A stretch of DNA of 24,286 bases, taken from the NCBI GenBank assembly GCA_963646285.1, contig CAVIWF010000039.1, positions 1 to 24,286 of the forward strand, read 5' to 3'. Shown in pieces: positions 15,322-22,121 of the stretch. The DNA comes from CAKUFA01 sp963646285 (lineage in GTDB: Bacteria > Bacillota > Clostridia > Christensenellales > Aristaeellaceae). The position numbers were made by a program, and so were the translations under genes. The notes beneath the pieces were generated by a model. That model was not told the DNA's origin. It saw only the letters and a list, made by a program, of their open reading frames with translations, and did not search any database. Position 1 is the stretch's first letter. Every line of letters begins with the position of its first letter.

Positions 15322-16557
15322 TTATTTCTGATCCTCCGGCAGTCCGGCTTCCTCCATGCTGCCCAGCCTGCGCTCGATGCTGCGGGTGCGGACAAAGGCG
15401 GAATCAATGGATTCGCTGGCCTGACGGAGCCGCTGCTGAGTCTTTTCCAGGGTATCGGCAAACAGGCCGAAGTCTTGCTTCACGGCTCGCAGCAGCTTCC
15501 ACACTTCGCCGGAACGCTTCTCAATGGCCAGGGTGCGGAAGCCCATTTGCAGGGCGTTCAGCAGGGCGGCAAAGGTGCTGGGGCCTGCCACCAGTACACG
15601 CTGTTCCCGCTGCAGGCTTTCCATCAGTTCCGGGGATTGGACGGCTTCGGCATACAGGCCTTCCACCGGCAGGAACATGATGGCGAAGTCCGTGGTGTAA
15701 GGGGGCTTCACATACTTGCCGGCAATGCGCTTGGCTTCCGTCTTCAGTGCCTGCTGCAAGGCCTTCCGGGCTTCCTCGGTGGCGGCGGCGTTGCCGGTTT
15801 TGGAGGCATCCACCAAGCGCATGTAATCCTCCTGAGGGAACTTGCTGTCAATGGCCAGGTAGACCACCGCATCTCCTTTGCCCGGCAGCTTCACGGCGTA
15901 CTCCACCCGCTCCAGACTGCCGGGGATGACGGCCACATTGGCTTCATACTGCTCGGGGGAAAGAATCTGGCTCAGCAGAGCACCCAGCTGCATTTCTCCC
16001 CAAATGCCCCGGGTCTTCACATTGGTCAGGACTTTCTTCAGGTCGCCGACACCGGCGGCAAGGGTCTGCATTTCTCCAAGCCCCTTGTACACCTGCTCCA
16101 GCCGCTGACTGACCTGGGCGAAGCTTTCCGTCAGCCGGCGATCCAGGGTTTCCGTCAGTTTTTCATCCACGGTTTTCCGCATTTCCGTCAGCTGCCGGTC
16201 GTTTTGCTGGCGCATCTGCTCCAGGCGGGTATCCACCTGCGTCAGGCTTCGGTTCAGCTGCTCATTCTGCTCCCGGGCGGAATAAGCCAGCTGCCGCTGA
16301 ATGCTTTCCAGCAGTGCCGTTTGTCCGTTGGCAATGTTGGTCATGGCACGGCCGCTGCCCTCCACAATGCTTTGGGCGGTGTGCTGACGATCCTGCCGCT
16401 GGGCGTCCAGCTCGTCCATCACCGTGTTGCCCCAGTCATCCTGCCCACGGCGCTGCTTGCGGAGCTGACTGCACACAATGCTCAGCAGCACAAGCAGCAG
16501 CACCACAGCCAATGCGGCCAGGCCGGTTGTGATCATCCACATGGTTTCCTGCTCCAT
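15322..16557 (-). CDS. rmuC: RmuC-family DNA recombination protein
   Basis: This 411-residue protein has one N-terminal membrane segment (about 9-29), a long coiled coil (about 45-165) and the RmuC core with a nuclease-like fold: TRGIWGEMQLGALL, IDSKFPQEDY, FLPVEGLYAEA and LNALQMGFRTLAIEKRSGEV. RmuC limits rearrangement at inverted repeats in E. coli; its biochemical role is not settled. ATG 16557 has AAGGAG 6 nt upstream. It follows recR by 72 bp and is the last gene of the DUF4097-ybaB-recR-rmuC run. No clear terminator is visible between its stop and the T-box promoter. Confidence 0.93.
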   Translation of the reverse strand: MEQETMWMITTGLAALAVVLLLVLLSIVCSQLRKQRRGQDDWGNTVMDELDAQRQDRQHTAQSIVEGSGRAMTNIANGQTALLESIQRQLAYSAREQNEQLNRSLTQVDTRLEQMRQQNDRQLTEMRKTVDEKLTETLDRRLTESFAQVSQRLEQVYKGLGEMQTLAAGVGDLKKVLTNVKTRGIWGEMQLGALLSQILSPEQYEANVAVIPGSLERVEYAVKLPGKGDAVVYLAIDSKFPQEDYMRLVDASKTGNAAATEEARKALQQALKTEAKRIAGKYVKPPYTTDFAIMFLPVEGLYAEAVQSPELMESLQREQRVLVAGPSTFAALLNALQMGFRTLAIEKRSGEVWKLLRAVKQDFGLFADTLEKTQQRLRQASESIDSAFVRTRSIERRLGSMEEAGLPEDQK

Positions 16558-16594
16558 GGTACACTCCTTTTTCTATCCTGCATGATACAAAGCG

Positions 16595-16622
16595 GCGGGA
16601 GGCGCAAAACGCATCCTCCCGC
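16595..16622 (-). other. Intercistronic hairpin between recR and rmuC
   Basis: Perfect 8-bp arms GCGGGAGG and CCTCCCGC enclose a 12-nt loop in the 72-bp gap. No T-run follows, so it is not a standard terminator. It may be an mRNA processing or stability element. Confidence 0.55.
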
Positions 16623-16629
16623 AGTTGAT

Positions 16630-17229
16630 TCACATATCTCTGCGCCCTTCCAAGGCAATGGAAAGGGTGACTTCATCCGCATACTCCAGGTCGCTGCCCA
16701 CCGGCACACCGTGGGCAATGCGGGTAACACGAATGCCCATGGGCTTGATCATCCGGGCAATGTAGGTGGCAGTGGCTTCACCCTCCACATCCGGGTTGGT
16801 GGCAAGGATGACTTCCGTCACGCTGCCGTCCGTCAGCCGGGTCATCAGCTCCTTAATGTGGATGTCATCCGGCCCCACCCCATCCATGGGGGACAGGGTA
16901 CCGTGGAGCACATGGTACAGCCCGTGATAATCATGCATCCGCTCCATGGCGGCTACATCCCGGGGGTCACGCACCACGCAGATCTGCCCGTTGTGCCGCT
17001 CCTGATCCTTGCACACATCGCAAAGCTCGTCCGTGGCATAATTCCCGCAGACGGAGCAATAGCGGATGGTCTTTCTGCCCTGCCAAATGGCGGTGGCCAG
17101 GGAACGAACGTCGTCAAGGGGCATGCCCACAATGTAATAGGCCAGCCGCTGGGCTGTCTTTTGCCCGATGCCGGGCAGGCGGGACAATTCCGATACCATC
17201 CGCTGGATGGATTCGATTTGTCCTGCCAT
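16630..17229 (-). CDS. recR: Recombination mediator RecR
   Basis: RecR works with RecO (and RecF) to load RecA on gapped single-stranded DNA. The 199-residue length is standard. A helix-hairpin-helix lies at about 10-28 (LSRLPGIGQKTAQRLA), a four-cysteine zinc finger uses C58, C61, C70 and C73, and the Toprim domain spans about 82-175 with EVILATNPDVEGEATA. The ATG overlaps the ybaB stop as TGATG, which implies translational coupling. The ybaB-recR pair is conserved in bacteria. Confidence 0.98.
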   Translation of the reverse strand: MAGQIESIQRMVSELSRLPGIGQKTAQRLAYYIVGMPLDDVRSLATAIWQGRKTIRYCSVCGNYATDELCDVCKDQERHNGQICVVRDPRDVAAMERMHDYHGLYHVLHGTLSPMDGVGPDDIHIKELMTRLTDGSVTEVILATNPDVEGEATATYIARMIKPMGIRVTRIAHGVPVGSDLEYADEVTLSIALEGRRDM

Positions 17230-17567
17230 CAGAACATGCCGCCCATGCCGGGAGCCATTTTGCCCATGGCTGCTTCCCGTGCTTCCTCGCCCTTGCGCAG
17301 GGCTTCGTTCACGGCGGCCATGATCAGATCCTGCAGCATATCAATATCGTCAGGATCCACCACCTGGGGATTGATGGTAATGCTGGTCAGCTCCCGCTTG
17401 CCGGAAACCTTCACCGCTACCATGCCGCCGCCGGAGGCAGCTTCATATTCCTTAGCGTCCAGGGCTTCCTGTGCCTCCGTCATCTGCTGCTGCAGCTTCT
17501 GTGCCTGCCGCATCAGCTGCTGCATGTTGGCACCGCCGCCGAAGCCGCCAAAATTCTGTCTACCCAT
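17229..17567 (-). CDS. ybaB: YbaB/EbfC family nucleoid-associated protein
   Basis: This 112-residue DNA-binding protein has a Gly-rich N-terminus (GRQNFGGFGGGANM), a helix rich in Gln (QQLMRQAQKLQQQM) and the family core GGGMVAVKVSGKRELTSITINPQVVDPDDIDMLQ, with a Gly/Met-rich C-terminus. It acts as a dimer on nucleoid DNA. The ATG lies 3 nt after the DUF4097 stop; GGAGG overlaps the end of that gene. In many Firmicutes dnaX precedes ybaB-recR; here a DUF4097 gene takes that place. Confidence 0.97.
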   Translation of the reverse strand: MGRQNFGGFGGGANMQQLMRQAQKLQQQMTEAQEALDAKEYEAASGGGMVAVKVSGKRELTSITINPQVVDPDDIDMLQDLIMAAVNEALRKGEEAREAAMGKMAPGMGGMF

Positions 17568-17570
17568 GGG

Positions 17571-18320
17571 TTATTCCTCCTCGACTTTACTGTTTTCGTG
17601 AATTTCCAGATCCCCTGAAATGCTGTTGATGCGAATGGCAGGGCCGCCCTCTTTCAGGAACACGCCGCTGGTGCGCACCCGCCCGTTCAGGGAAGACAGG
17701 GTGGCATCCGCCTCCGTAATGGGGGCATACAGGCGAATATTGCCCGATACGGTGTTGCCCTCGATCTTTTCAAAGGGATCCACAAATTCCAGCGTGGTTT
17801 CTCCGCTGACGTTAAAGGTCTTGACTTGCCGGGCACTGACATCCTGCACCTTTACCTGACCGGAAACAGAGCGCAGATTCAACCCGTCGCAGGCAATGTT
17901 CATGGCATGAATGTCGCCGGTGGCTGTCTTCAGGTTCAGGTTCATGCTGTTCATGCCCATGGTGCGCAGATCGCCGGAGACCGTTTCCAGGGAAAGGTCG
18001 GTGCCGGTTAAGCCACGCACGTTAACAGCACCGGAAATGGTACTGAGACTTGCTGCACCCTTCCAGCTCCTGGGTACACGGACAAACAGCTGCATCCACC
18101 GCTCGGTGTTCAGCTTCATGGTCAGCCCGTAGGTGGGCTGCTCCAACAGCAGCTTCCCGTCGCTGCAGGAGATTTTCAGGTCGCTTACGTCGTGCTCGTC
18201 GCCGGACACAACCACCTGAATCTCCGGCACATCGTCCACGATCATTTCAAGGGAAGCCCAGGCGAGCCGCACATTCAGTGCATTGACCTGCGGAGCTGCA
18301 AAGCTTTCATTGCGATTCAT
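17571..18320 (-). CDS. DUF4097-family beta-strand repeat protein
   Basis: This 249-residue protein has repeated beta-strand units with the recurring pattern xxSGxhxh: STISGAVNVRGL, ETVSGDLRTMG, KTATGDIHAMN, RSVSGQVKVQD, FNVSGETTLEF, NTVSGNIRLYA and NSISGDLEIHE. This predicts a right-handed beta-helix-like fold typical of DUF4097. Function is unknown. Many members are anchored or lie near PspC-type envelope genes, but this one has no signal peptide or membrane segment, so it is probably cytoplasmic. ATG 18320 has AAGGAGG 8 nt upstream; a longer in-frame reading to 18404 would run across the promoter and is rejected. It leads the ybaB-recR-rmuC run. Confidence 0.85.
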   Translation of the reverse strand: MNRNESFAAPQVNALNVRLAWASLEMIVDDVPEIQVVVSGDEHDVSDLKISCSDGKLLLEQPTYGLTMKLNTERWMQLFVRVPRSWKGAASLSTISGAVNVRGLTGTDLSLETVSGDLRTMGMNSMNLNLKTATGDIHAMNIACDGLNLRSVSGQVKVQDVSARQVKTFNVSGETTLEFVDPFEKIEGNTVSGNIRLYAPITEADATLSSLNGRVRTSGVFLKEGGPAIRINSISGDLEIHENSKVEEE

Positions 18321-18348
18321 TCTTCGTTCCTCCTTGAAACTCCCTGTT

Positions 18349-18377
18349 ATCATACCACGTTTTTTTTGCTTTCGCAA
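18349..18377 (-). promoter_or_regulatory. Sigma-A promoter of DUF4097-ybaB-recR-rmuC
   Basis: TTGCGA (18372-18377), a 17-bp A-rich spacer and TATGAT (18349-18354) on the minus strand precede the DUF4097 start by a short leader. It lies just after the nrdR terminator, so this run is probably separate from nrdR. Confidence 0.75.
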
Positions 18378-18402
18378 CAGCATGCACAAGGGACAATTGA
18401 CC

Positions 18403-18432
18403 AAAAAAGCCGCAGGCGCACAGGCTTGCGGC
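18403..18432 (-). terminator. Intrinsic terminator after nrdR
   Basis: On the minus strand GCCGCA and TGCGGC pair around a 12-nt loop and are followed by six T (plus-strand A-run 18403-18408). It begins 7 nt after the nrdR stop codon. Confidence 0.8.
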
Positions 18433-18439
18433 AGGGGAA

Positions 18440-18916
18440 TCAGTCTTCCGGGGCGTTGCGTTTATTCTCCGCAACCAGCTTCTGCAATTCCTCCATGAAA
18501 TCGCTGATGTCGGTAAACTTGCGGTACACGGCGGCAAAGCGAACATAGGCAACATCGTTCAGCTTCTTCAGCTCCTCCATCACCATATCGCCAATGCGCT
18601 GGCTGGGAATTTCCCCGTCTGAGGAGCTGTAGGCCTGCTGCTCCACCCGCTCTGCCATCTGGTCAATCTGCTTCAGGGATACAGGAAGCTTTTCGCAGGC
18701 GTTGAGCATGCCGCTTTTGATCTTCTGCACATCGAAGGCTTCCCGTCGTCCGTCCCGCTTGACCACCATCAGGGGCAGCATTTCAATCTTCTCATAGGTG
18801 GTAAAGCGGCGGCCGCAGTTGACACACTCTCTCCTGCGGCGGATGCTGTTGCCGTCCTCTGTGGGGCGGGAGTCGATTACTTTGCTCTCCGTGCAGTTGC
18901 AGTACTGGCAGCGCAT
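18440..18916 (-). CDS. nrdR: Transcriptional repressor NrdR
   Basis: NrdR represses ribonucleotide reductase genes when dATP is high. The 158-residue length is standard. The zinc ribbon uses C3, C6, C31 and C34 (MRCQYC...CVNC), and the ATP-cone spans about 49-139 (LMVVKRDGRREAFDVQKIKSGM...). ATG 18916 has GAGG 8 nt upstream. It has its own promoter and terminator. No ribonucleotide reductase gene is in the window, and I see no NrdR-box palindrome in its own promoter. That promoter instead carries DnaA-box-like repeats. Confidence 0.98.
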   Translation of the reverse strand: MRCQYCNCTESKVIDSRPTEDGNSIRRRRECVNCGRRFTTYEKIEMLPLMVVKRDGRREAFDVQKIKSGMLNACEKLPVSLKQIDQMAERVEQQAYSSSDGEIPSQRIGDMVMEELKKLNDVAYVRFAAVYRKFTDISDFMEELQKLVAENKRNAPED

Positions 18917-18933
18917 CCTGTCATCCTCTTTCT

Positions 18934-18965
18934 TGTGGAAAAAATGTGGATAAACCTGTGGATAA
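18934..18965 (-). promoter_or_regulatory. Cluster of three DnaA-box-like 9-mers in the nrdR leader
   Basis: On the minus strand TTATCCACA (18957-18965) and TTATCCACA (18945-18953) are exact DnaA-box consensus sequences; TTTTCCACA (18934-18942) differs by one base. All have the same orientation, at steps of 12 and 11 bp, near one helical turn. The first directly abuts the nrdR -10 element, so bound DnaA should cover the transcription start. Confidence 0.8.
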
Positions 18966-18994
18966 ATAATAGCACATCCCTTGCAGGTTGTAAA
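18966..18994 (-). promoter_or_regulatory. Sigma-A promoter of nrdR
   Basis: TTTACA (18989-18994), a 17-bp spacer and TATTAT (18966-18971) on the minus strand. Each hexamer differs from consensus by one base. Confidence 0.75.
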
Positions 18995-19053
18995 GCTGTC
19001 TCCTGTCCAATTGTAAAATTATTTGCCATGGGGGATCAGGGCGAGAAATCGTG

Positions 19054-19082
19054 TTGACGTTTCTGTTCCTTCATGTTATATT
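19054..19082 (+). promoter_or_regulatory. Sigma-A promoter of the DUF368 gene
   Basis: TTGACG (19054-19059), a 17-bp spacer and TATATT (19077-19082). It is divergent from the nrdR promoter, about 60 bp away, so supercoiling or DnaA binding at nrdR could influence both. Confidence 0.8.
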
Positions 19083-19119
19083 GTCAAAGAAATTTCGAAG
19101 CTGGAGGAATCACTGAACC

Positions 19120-19992
19120 ATGAAGTTCTTGCTGGACATTCTGCGGGGCTTGGTCATTGGCCTGGCCAACATTATTCCGGGCGTCAGCGGCGGCACGATG
19201 ATGGTCTCCATGGGCATCTACGACACGCTGATTCACAGCATTACCCACCTCTTCAAGCAGTTCAAGAAATCCATCATGACCCTGCTGCCCTTTGCCATTG
19301 GCATGGTGGTGGCCATTGCCGGTCTGAGTTTTGTGATCACCTGGGCGTTTGACAGCTATCCCCTGCCTACCAACACCCTGTTTATCGGCCTGATCTTGGG
19401 CGGCCTGCCTGCCATCATCAAGCAGCTGAAGGGGGAAAAGTTCGGTGCAGTGGGCGGCATCCTGTTTGCGGCCTTCTTCGCACTGATCATTGTGCTGCAA
19501 ATTATCCAGAAGGAAAACGTGACCACCATTACCCTGAGCTTTGGGGAAGTGATCAAGCTGCTGTTCCTTGGTGCCCTTGCCTCTGCCACCATGGTGATCC
19601 CCGGCGTCAGTGGCTCCATGATCCTCAAGCTCATGGGCTACTATGAGCCTGTGATTGCCAGCATCAAGGGACTGACCAGTTCCCTGTTTGCCGGCAACTG
19701 GTCTGCCGTGTTGGCCAACGTGGGCATTCTGCTGCCCTTCGGCATTGGCATTGTGATTGGTATCTTCGCCATTGCCAAGCTGATCGAGGTGCTGATTGCC
19801 AAGTACAAGGGCTGGACCTATGCCGCTATTCTGGGCCTTGTGACCGCCAGCCCTGTGGCCATTCTGATGGCAACGGACATGACCGGCGTAACCTTCGTGA
19901 CCGTGCTGGTATCCCTGGCAACCTTCGCTGTAGGCTATGTGGTGGCCTATGTGCTCTCTCCCAAGGATGAACCCCTGAGCAAGCAGGCGTAA
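19120..19992 (+). CDS. popT: DUF368 membrane protein, PopT-type undecaprenyl-phosphate translocase
   Basis: This 290-residue polytopic membrane protein has about eight hydrophobic segments. The family hallmark appears twice, in two half-repeats: IPGVSGGT (19-26) and IPGVSGSM (160-167). DUF368 proteins were recently shown to recycle the lipid carrier undecaprenyl phosphate across the cytoplasmic membrane (PopT) for peptidoglycan and other wall polymers. Assignment to that role here rests on family membership. ATG 19120 has GGAGG about 12 nt upstream, somewhat long. It is monocistronic, between its own promoter and a strong terminator. The next gene also concerns the cell wall. Confidence 0.9.
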   Translation: MKFLLDILRGLVIGLANIIPGVSGGTMMVSMGIYDTLIHSITHLFKQFKKSIMTLLPFAIGMVVAIAGLSFVITWAFDSYPLPTNTLFIGLILGGLPAIIKQLKGEKFGAVGGILFAAFFALIIVLQIIQKENVTTITLSFGEVIKLLFLGALASATMVIPGVSGSMILKLMGYYEPVIASIKGLTSSLFAGNWSAVLANVGILLPFGIGIVIGIFAIAKLIEVLIAKYKGWTYAAILGLVTASPVAILMATDMTGVTFVTVLVSLATFAVGYVVAYVLSPKDEPLSKQA

Positions 19993-20022
19993 ACCATCGG
20001 GTTCGGAGTGGACAAACATTTC

Positions 20023-20058
20023 GGGCGCAGTTTCCTTTACGGGGACTGCGCCCTTTTT
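20023..20058 (+). terminator. Intrinsic terminator after DUF368
   Basis: Arms GGGCGCAGT and ACTGCGCCC (9 bp) with a 13-nt loop are followed by TTTTT (20054-20058). Confidence 0.9.
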
Positions 20059-20134
20059 GCATTCGTTTTTTCCCAAGGGACAGATGGATGAAGGAAATTT
20101 TGTACACAGTTTTGTAACATAATCGTCATATCTA

Positions 20135-20163
20135 TTTACAAAGTCGTCAACATTTGATATACT
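20135..20163 (+). promoter_or_regulatory. Sigma-A promoter of the PG_binding_1 protein
   Basis: TTTACA (20135-20140), a 17-bp spacer and TATACT (20158-20163). Transcription should begin near 20170, inside the dyad described next. Confidence 0.8.
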
Positions 20164-20181
20164 TGCTTCATCATGAAGCAA
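20163..20181. promoter_or_regulatory. 19-bp perfect dyad over the transcription start (candidate operator)
   Basis: TTGCTTCA-TCA-TGAAGCAA has perfect 8-bp arms around three bases. It begins at the last base of the -10 element and covers the predicted +1, where a dimeric repressor would block transcription. As RNA it could instead form a 5'-end hairpin that stabilises the message. No T-run follows, so it is not a terminator. Confidence 0.5.
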
Positions 20182-20210
20182 TTTTCGGCTTGTGGTAAGG
20201 AGGCATACCC

Positions 20211-22073
20211 ATGAACAAGCGCAGGATTCTGCTGCTATTGACACTGGCTGTCTGGCTTGTGTCTGCCACTGCGCTGGCGGATACCTACACGGTGCTGCGC
20301 TACAACGATACCGGCGCTGCCGTGCAGCAGCTGCAAACGGCATTGAAGCAGCTGGGTTACAGCGTGGGCAGTGCAGATGGCAAGTATGGGCCAGCCACCG
20401 AAAAAGCTGTTCGCCAGTTCCAGCAGGATTATTCCCTGACGGTGGACGGCAAGGCAGGGCAACAAACCCAGGCCTTGGTGTATCAGCTTGCCTCCGGCTC
20501 CTCTTCTTCCGGCAGCAGCAGTACCACCACCACAAGCAGCAGTTATTTCAGCGGCAACTACGACAAGCTGGAGTATGGCAGCAAGGGCACCCGGGTGACC
20601 AAGCTGCAGGAGGCACTGAATCAGCTGGGTTTCAGTGCAGGCAAGGCAGATGGCCGCTACGGCACAGGCACCCAGCAGGCTGTTACGGCGTTTCAGCGTG
20701 CCCAGGGCCTGAGCGTGGATGGCAAGGCCGGCAAGCAAACCCTTCAGCGGATTGAGAAGGTACTGGCAGGGGAGGTTACCAACGTGACCCCTGCCCCGGC
20801 TACCCCCACCCCTACCCCCAATCCTTACGGCACCGTTCCTTCCCGTACCCTGCGCAAGGGGTATCAGGGGGACGATGTGAAAAGCGTCCAGAGCCGCTTG
20901 AAGACACTGAAGTATTATTCCGGCTCGGTGGATGGGAAGTACGGCACAGGGACCATGGCGGCCGTGTCCGCCTTCCAGGCTGCCAATGGCCTCCATGCGG
21001 ACGGCCTGGCTGGAACAGCCACCTATAAAATCCTCTATTCCGATGCAGCTGTTCCCTACAGCGAAACCGTGGTGACCCCCACGCCTGCCAGCACGGTTCC
21101 TTCCAGAACCCTGCGTTCCGGCGATTCCGGCGATGATGTGAAGAATGTGCAGACCCGGCTGAAAGCCCTGGGCTATTATACCGGCACGGTAGACGGCAAG
21201 TATGGTTCCGGCACGGTGGCGGCGATTGTTACCTTCCAGACCCAAAACGGCTTGAAGGCAGACGGCGCAGCAGGCAGCGGCACCTACAGCGTGCTTTTTT
21301 CCGACAGTGCCAAGGAATACACCAAAACAGAAACGGCTGCTCCTACGGCGACCCCGGTGGCAACTCCCTCCAGAACCCTTCGCTCCGGCGATACGGGGGA
21401 CGATGTGAAGAGCCTGCAGACCCAGCTGAAATCCCTGGGCTACTATACCGGCACGGTGGATGGCAAGTATGGCTCCGGTACGGTTTCTGCTGTGGTGGCT
21501 TTCCAGAAGAACAATAACCTGACCATGGACGGCGTGGCAGGCAGCGGTACTTACAAGGTGCTGTATTCCTCCTCTGCCAAGAATGCCAGCGACACCAGCA
21601 GCTCCGGCTCCAGTGCCACGGCAACTGCCCCGGACAAGAGCAAGATCAAGCTGATGCACTGGTATAATGAAGTCAAGCCCATCCTGAAGGGCAAGAGTTC
21701 CATTTACGTCTACGACCCGGAAACCAAAATCGGCTTCACTCTGCACCTGTATTCCCTGGGTCGCCATGCTGATGTGGAGCCCATGACCGCCGACGATACA
21801 GCCAAGATGATGGAGGCCTTTGGCGGTGTTGCCACATGGACGCCCAAGTTCGTGTACGTCCTGCTGCCTGATGGGCAATGGACGGTTGCCACCATGCACA
21901 ACGTGGCGCATGGCGGACAGAGTATTAAGGACAATAACTTTGACGGACAGAACTGCGTCCACTTCCTGCGGGATATGGACGAATGTGCTGCCGCTGACCC
22001 CAAGTACGGCGTAACCAACCAGCAGGTTCTTCGGGCTGGATGGAAGGCACTGACCGGGGAAACAGTGAACTGA
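20211..22073 (+). CDS. Secreted protein with five PG_binding_1 domains and a putative Cys/His C-terminal enzyme domain
   Basis: This 620-residue exported protein has a signal peptide (1-23, cleavage after ALA). Five peptidoglycan-binding PG_binding_1 domains lie at about 28-92, 118-184, 212-276, 300-364 and 389-453, each with a D-G-K/R-Y-G core (for example TVDGKYGSGTV). Linkers are Ser/Thr-rich (95-113) or Pro/Thr-rich (191-208, 285-297, 374-386, 456-473). Repeats 4 and 5 are strikingly alike, suggesting recent duplication. The C-terminal domain (about 476-617) contains HxxxHGG (H563, H567) and NNFDGQNCVHFLRD with C582. This recalls, without clearly matching, the His...Cys layout of YkuD L,D-transpeptidases. 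It probably binds and perhaps remodels the wall. ATG 20211 has AAGGAGG upstream. It has its own promoter and terminator. Confidence 0.85.
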   Translation: MNKRRILLLLTLAVWLVSATALADTYTVLRYNDTGAAVQQLQTALKQLGYSVGSADGKYGPATEKAVRQFQQDYSLTVDGKAGQQTQALVYQLASGSSSSGSSSTTTTSSSYFSGNYDKLEYGSKGTRVTKLQEALNQLGFSAGKADGRYGTGTQQAVTAFQRAQGLSVDGKAGKQTLQRIEKVLAGEVTNVTPAPATPTPTPNPYGTVPSRTLRKGYQGDDVKSVQSRLKTLKYYSGSVDGKYGTGTMAAVSAFQAANGLHADGLAGTATYKILYSDAAVPYSETVVTPTPASTVPSRTLRSGDSGDDVKNVQTRLKALGYYTGTVDGKYGSGTVAAIVTFQTQNGLKADGAAGSGTYSVLFSDSAKEYTKTETAAPTATPVATPSRTLRSGDTGDDVKSLQTQLKSLGYYTGTVDGKYGSGTVSAVVAFQKNNNLTMDGVAGSGTYKVLYSSSAKNASDTSSSGSSATATAPDKSKIKLMHWYNEVKPILKGKSSIYVYDPETKIGFTLHLYSLGRHADVEPMTADDTAKMMEAFGGVATWTPKFVYVLLPDGQWTVATMHNVAHGGQSIKDNNFDGQNCVHFLRDMDECAAADPKYGVTNQQVLRAGWKALTGETVN

Positions 22074-22079
22074 ATTAAC

Positions 22080-22118
22080 AAGAGGGAGGATACGCCGGAT
22101 GGGCATCCTCCCTCTTTT
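22080..22118 (+). terminator. Terminator between convergent genes
   Basis: Perfect 12-bp arms AAGAGGGAGGAT and ATCCTCCCTCTT enclose a 13-nt loop, and a TTTTGATTT tail follows on the plus strand. It serves the PG_binding_1 gene. The minus-strand tail (TTGTTAA) is weaker, but the hairpin also sits just after the convergent MATE gene and may end both. Confidence 0.88.
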
Positions 22119-22121
22119 GAT

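Noticed and set aside
15280..17601. Open frame of 773 codons on the plus strand
   Set aside because: Antisense to rmuC, recR and ybaB, all confidently recognised.
18934..18965. DnaA-box cluster as the chromosomal origin
   Set aside because: Only three boxes, no adjacent dnaA/dnaN and no evident AT-rich unwinding element; a regulatory role at nrdR fits better.
19084..20535. Open frame of 483 codons on the minus strand
   Set aside because: It crosses the DUF368 gene, a terminator and a promoter; no recognisable domain.
20500..21600. Regularly spaced repeats as a CRISPR array
   Set aside because: The repeats are in-frame PG_binding_1 domains, about 260-290 bp apart and imperfect.
20235..22106. 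Open frame of 623 codons on the minus strand
   Set aside because: Antisense shadow of the repetitive PG_binding_1 gene; no ribosome site or recognisable domain.
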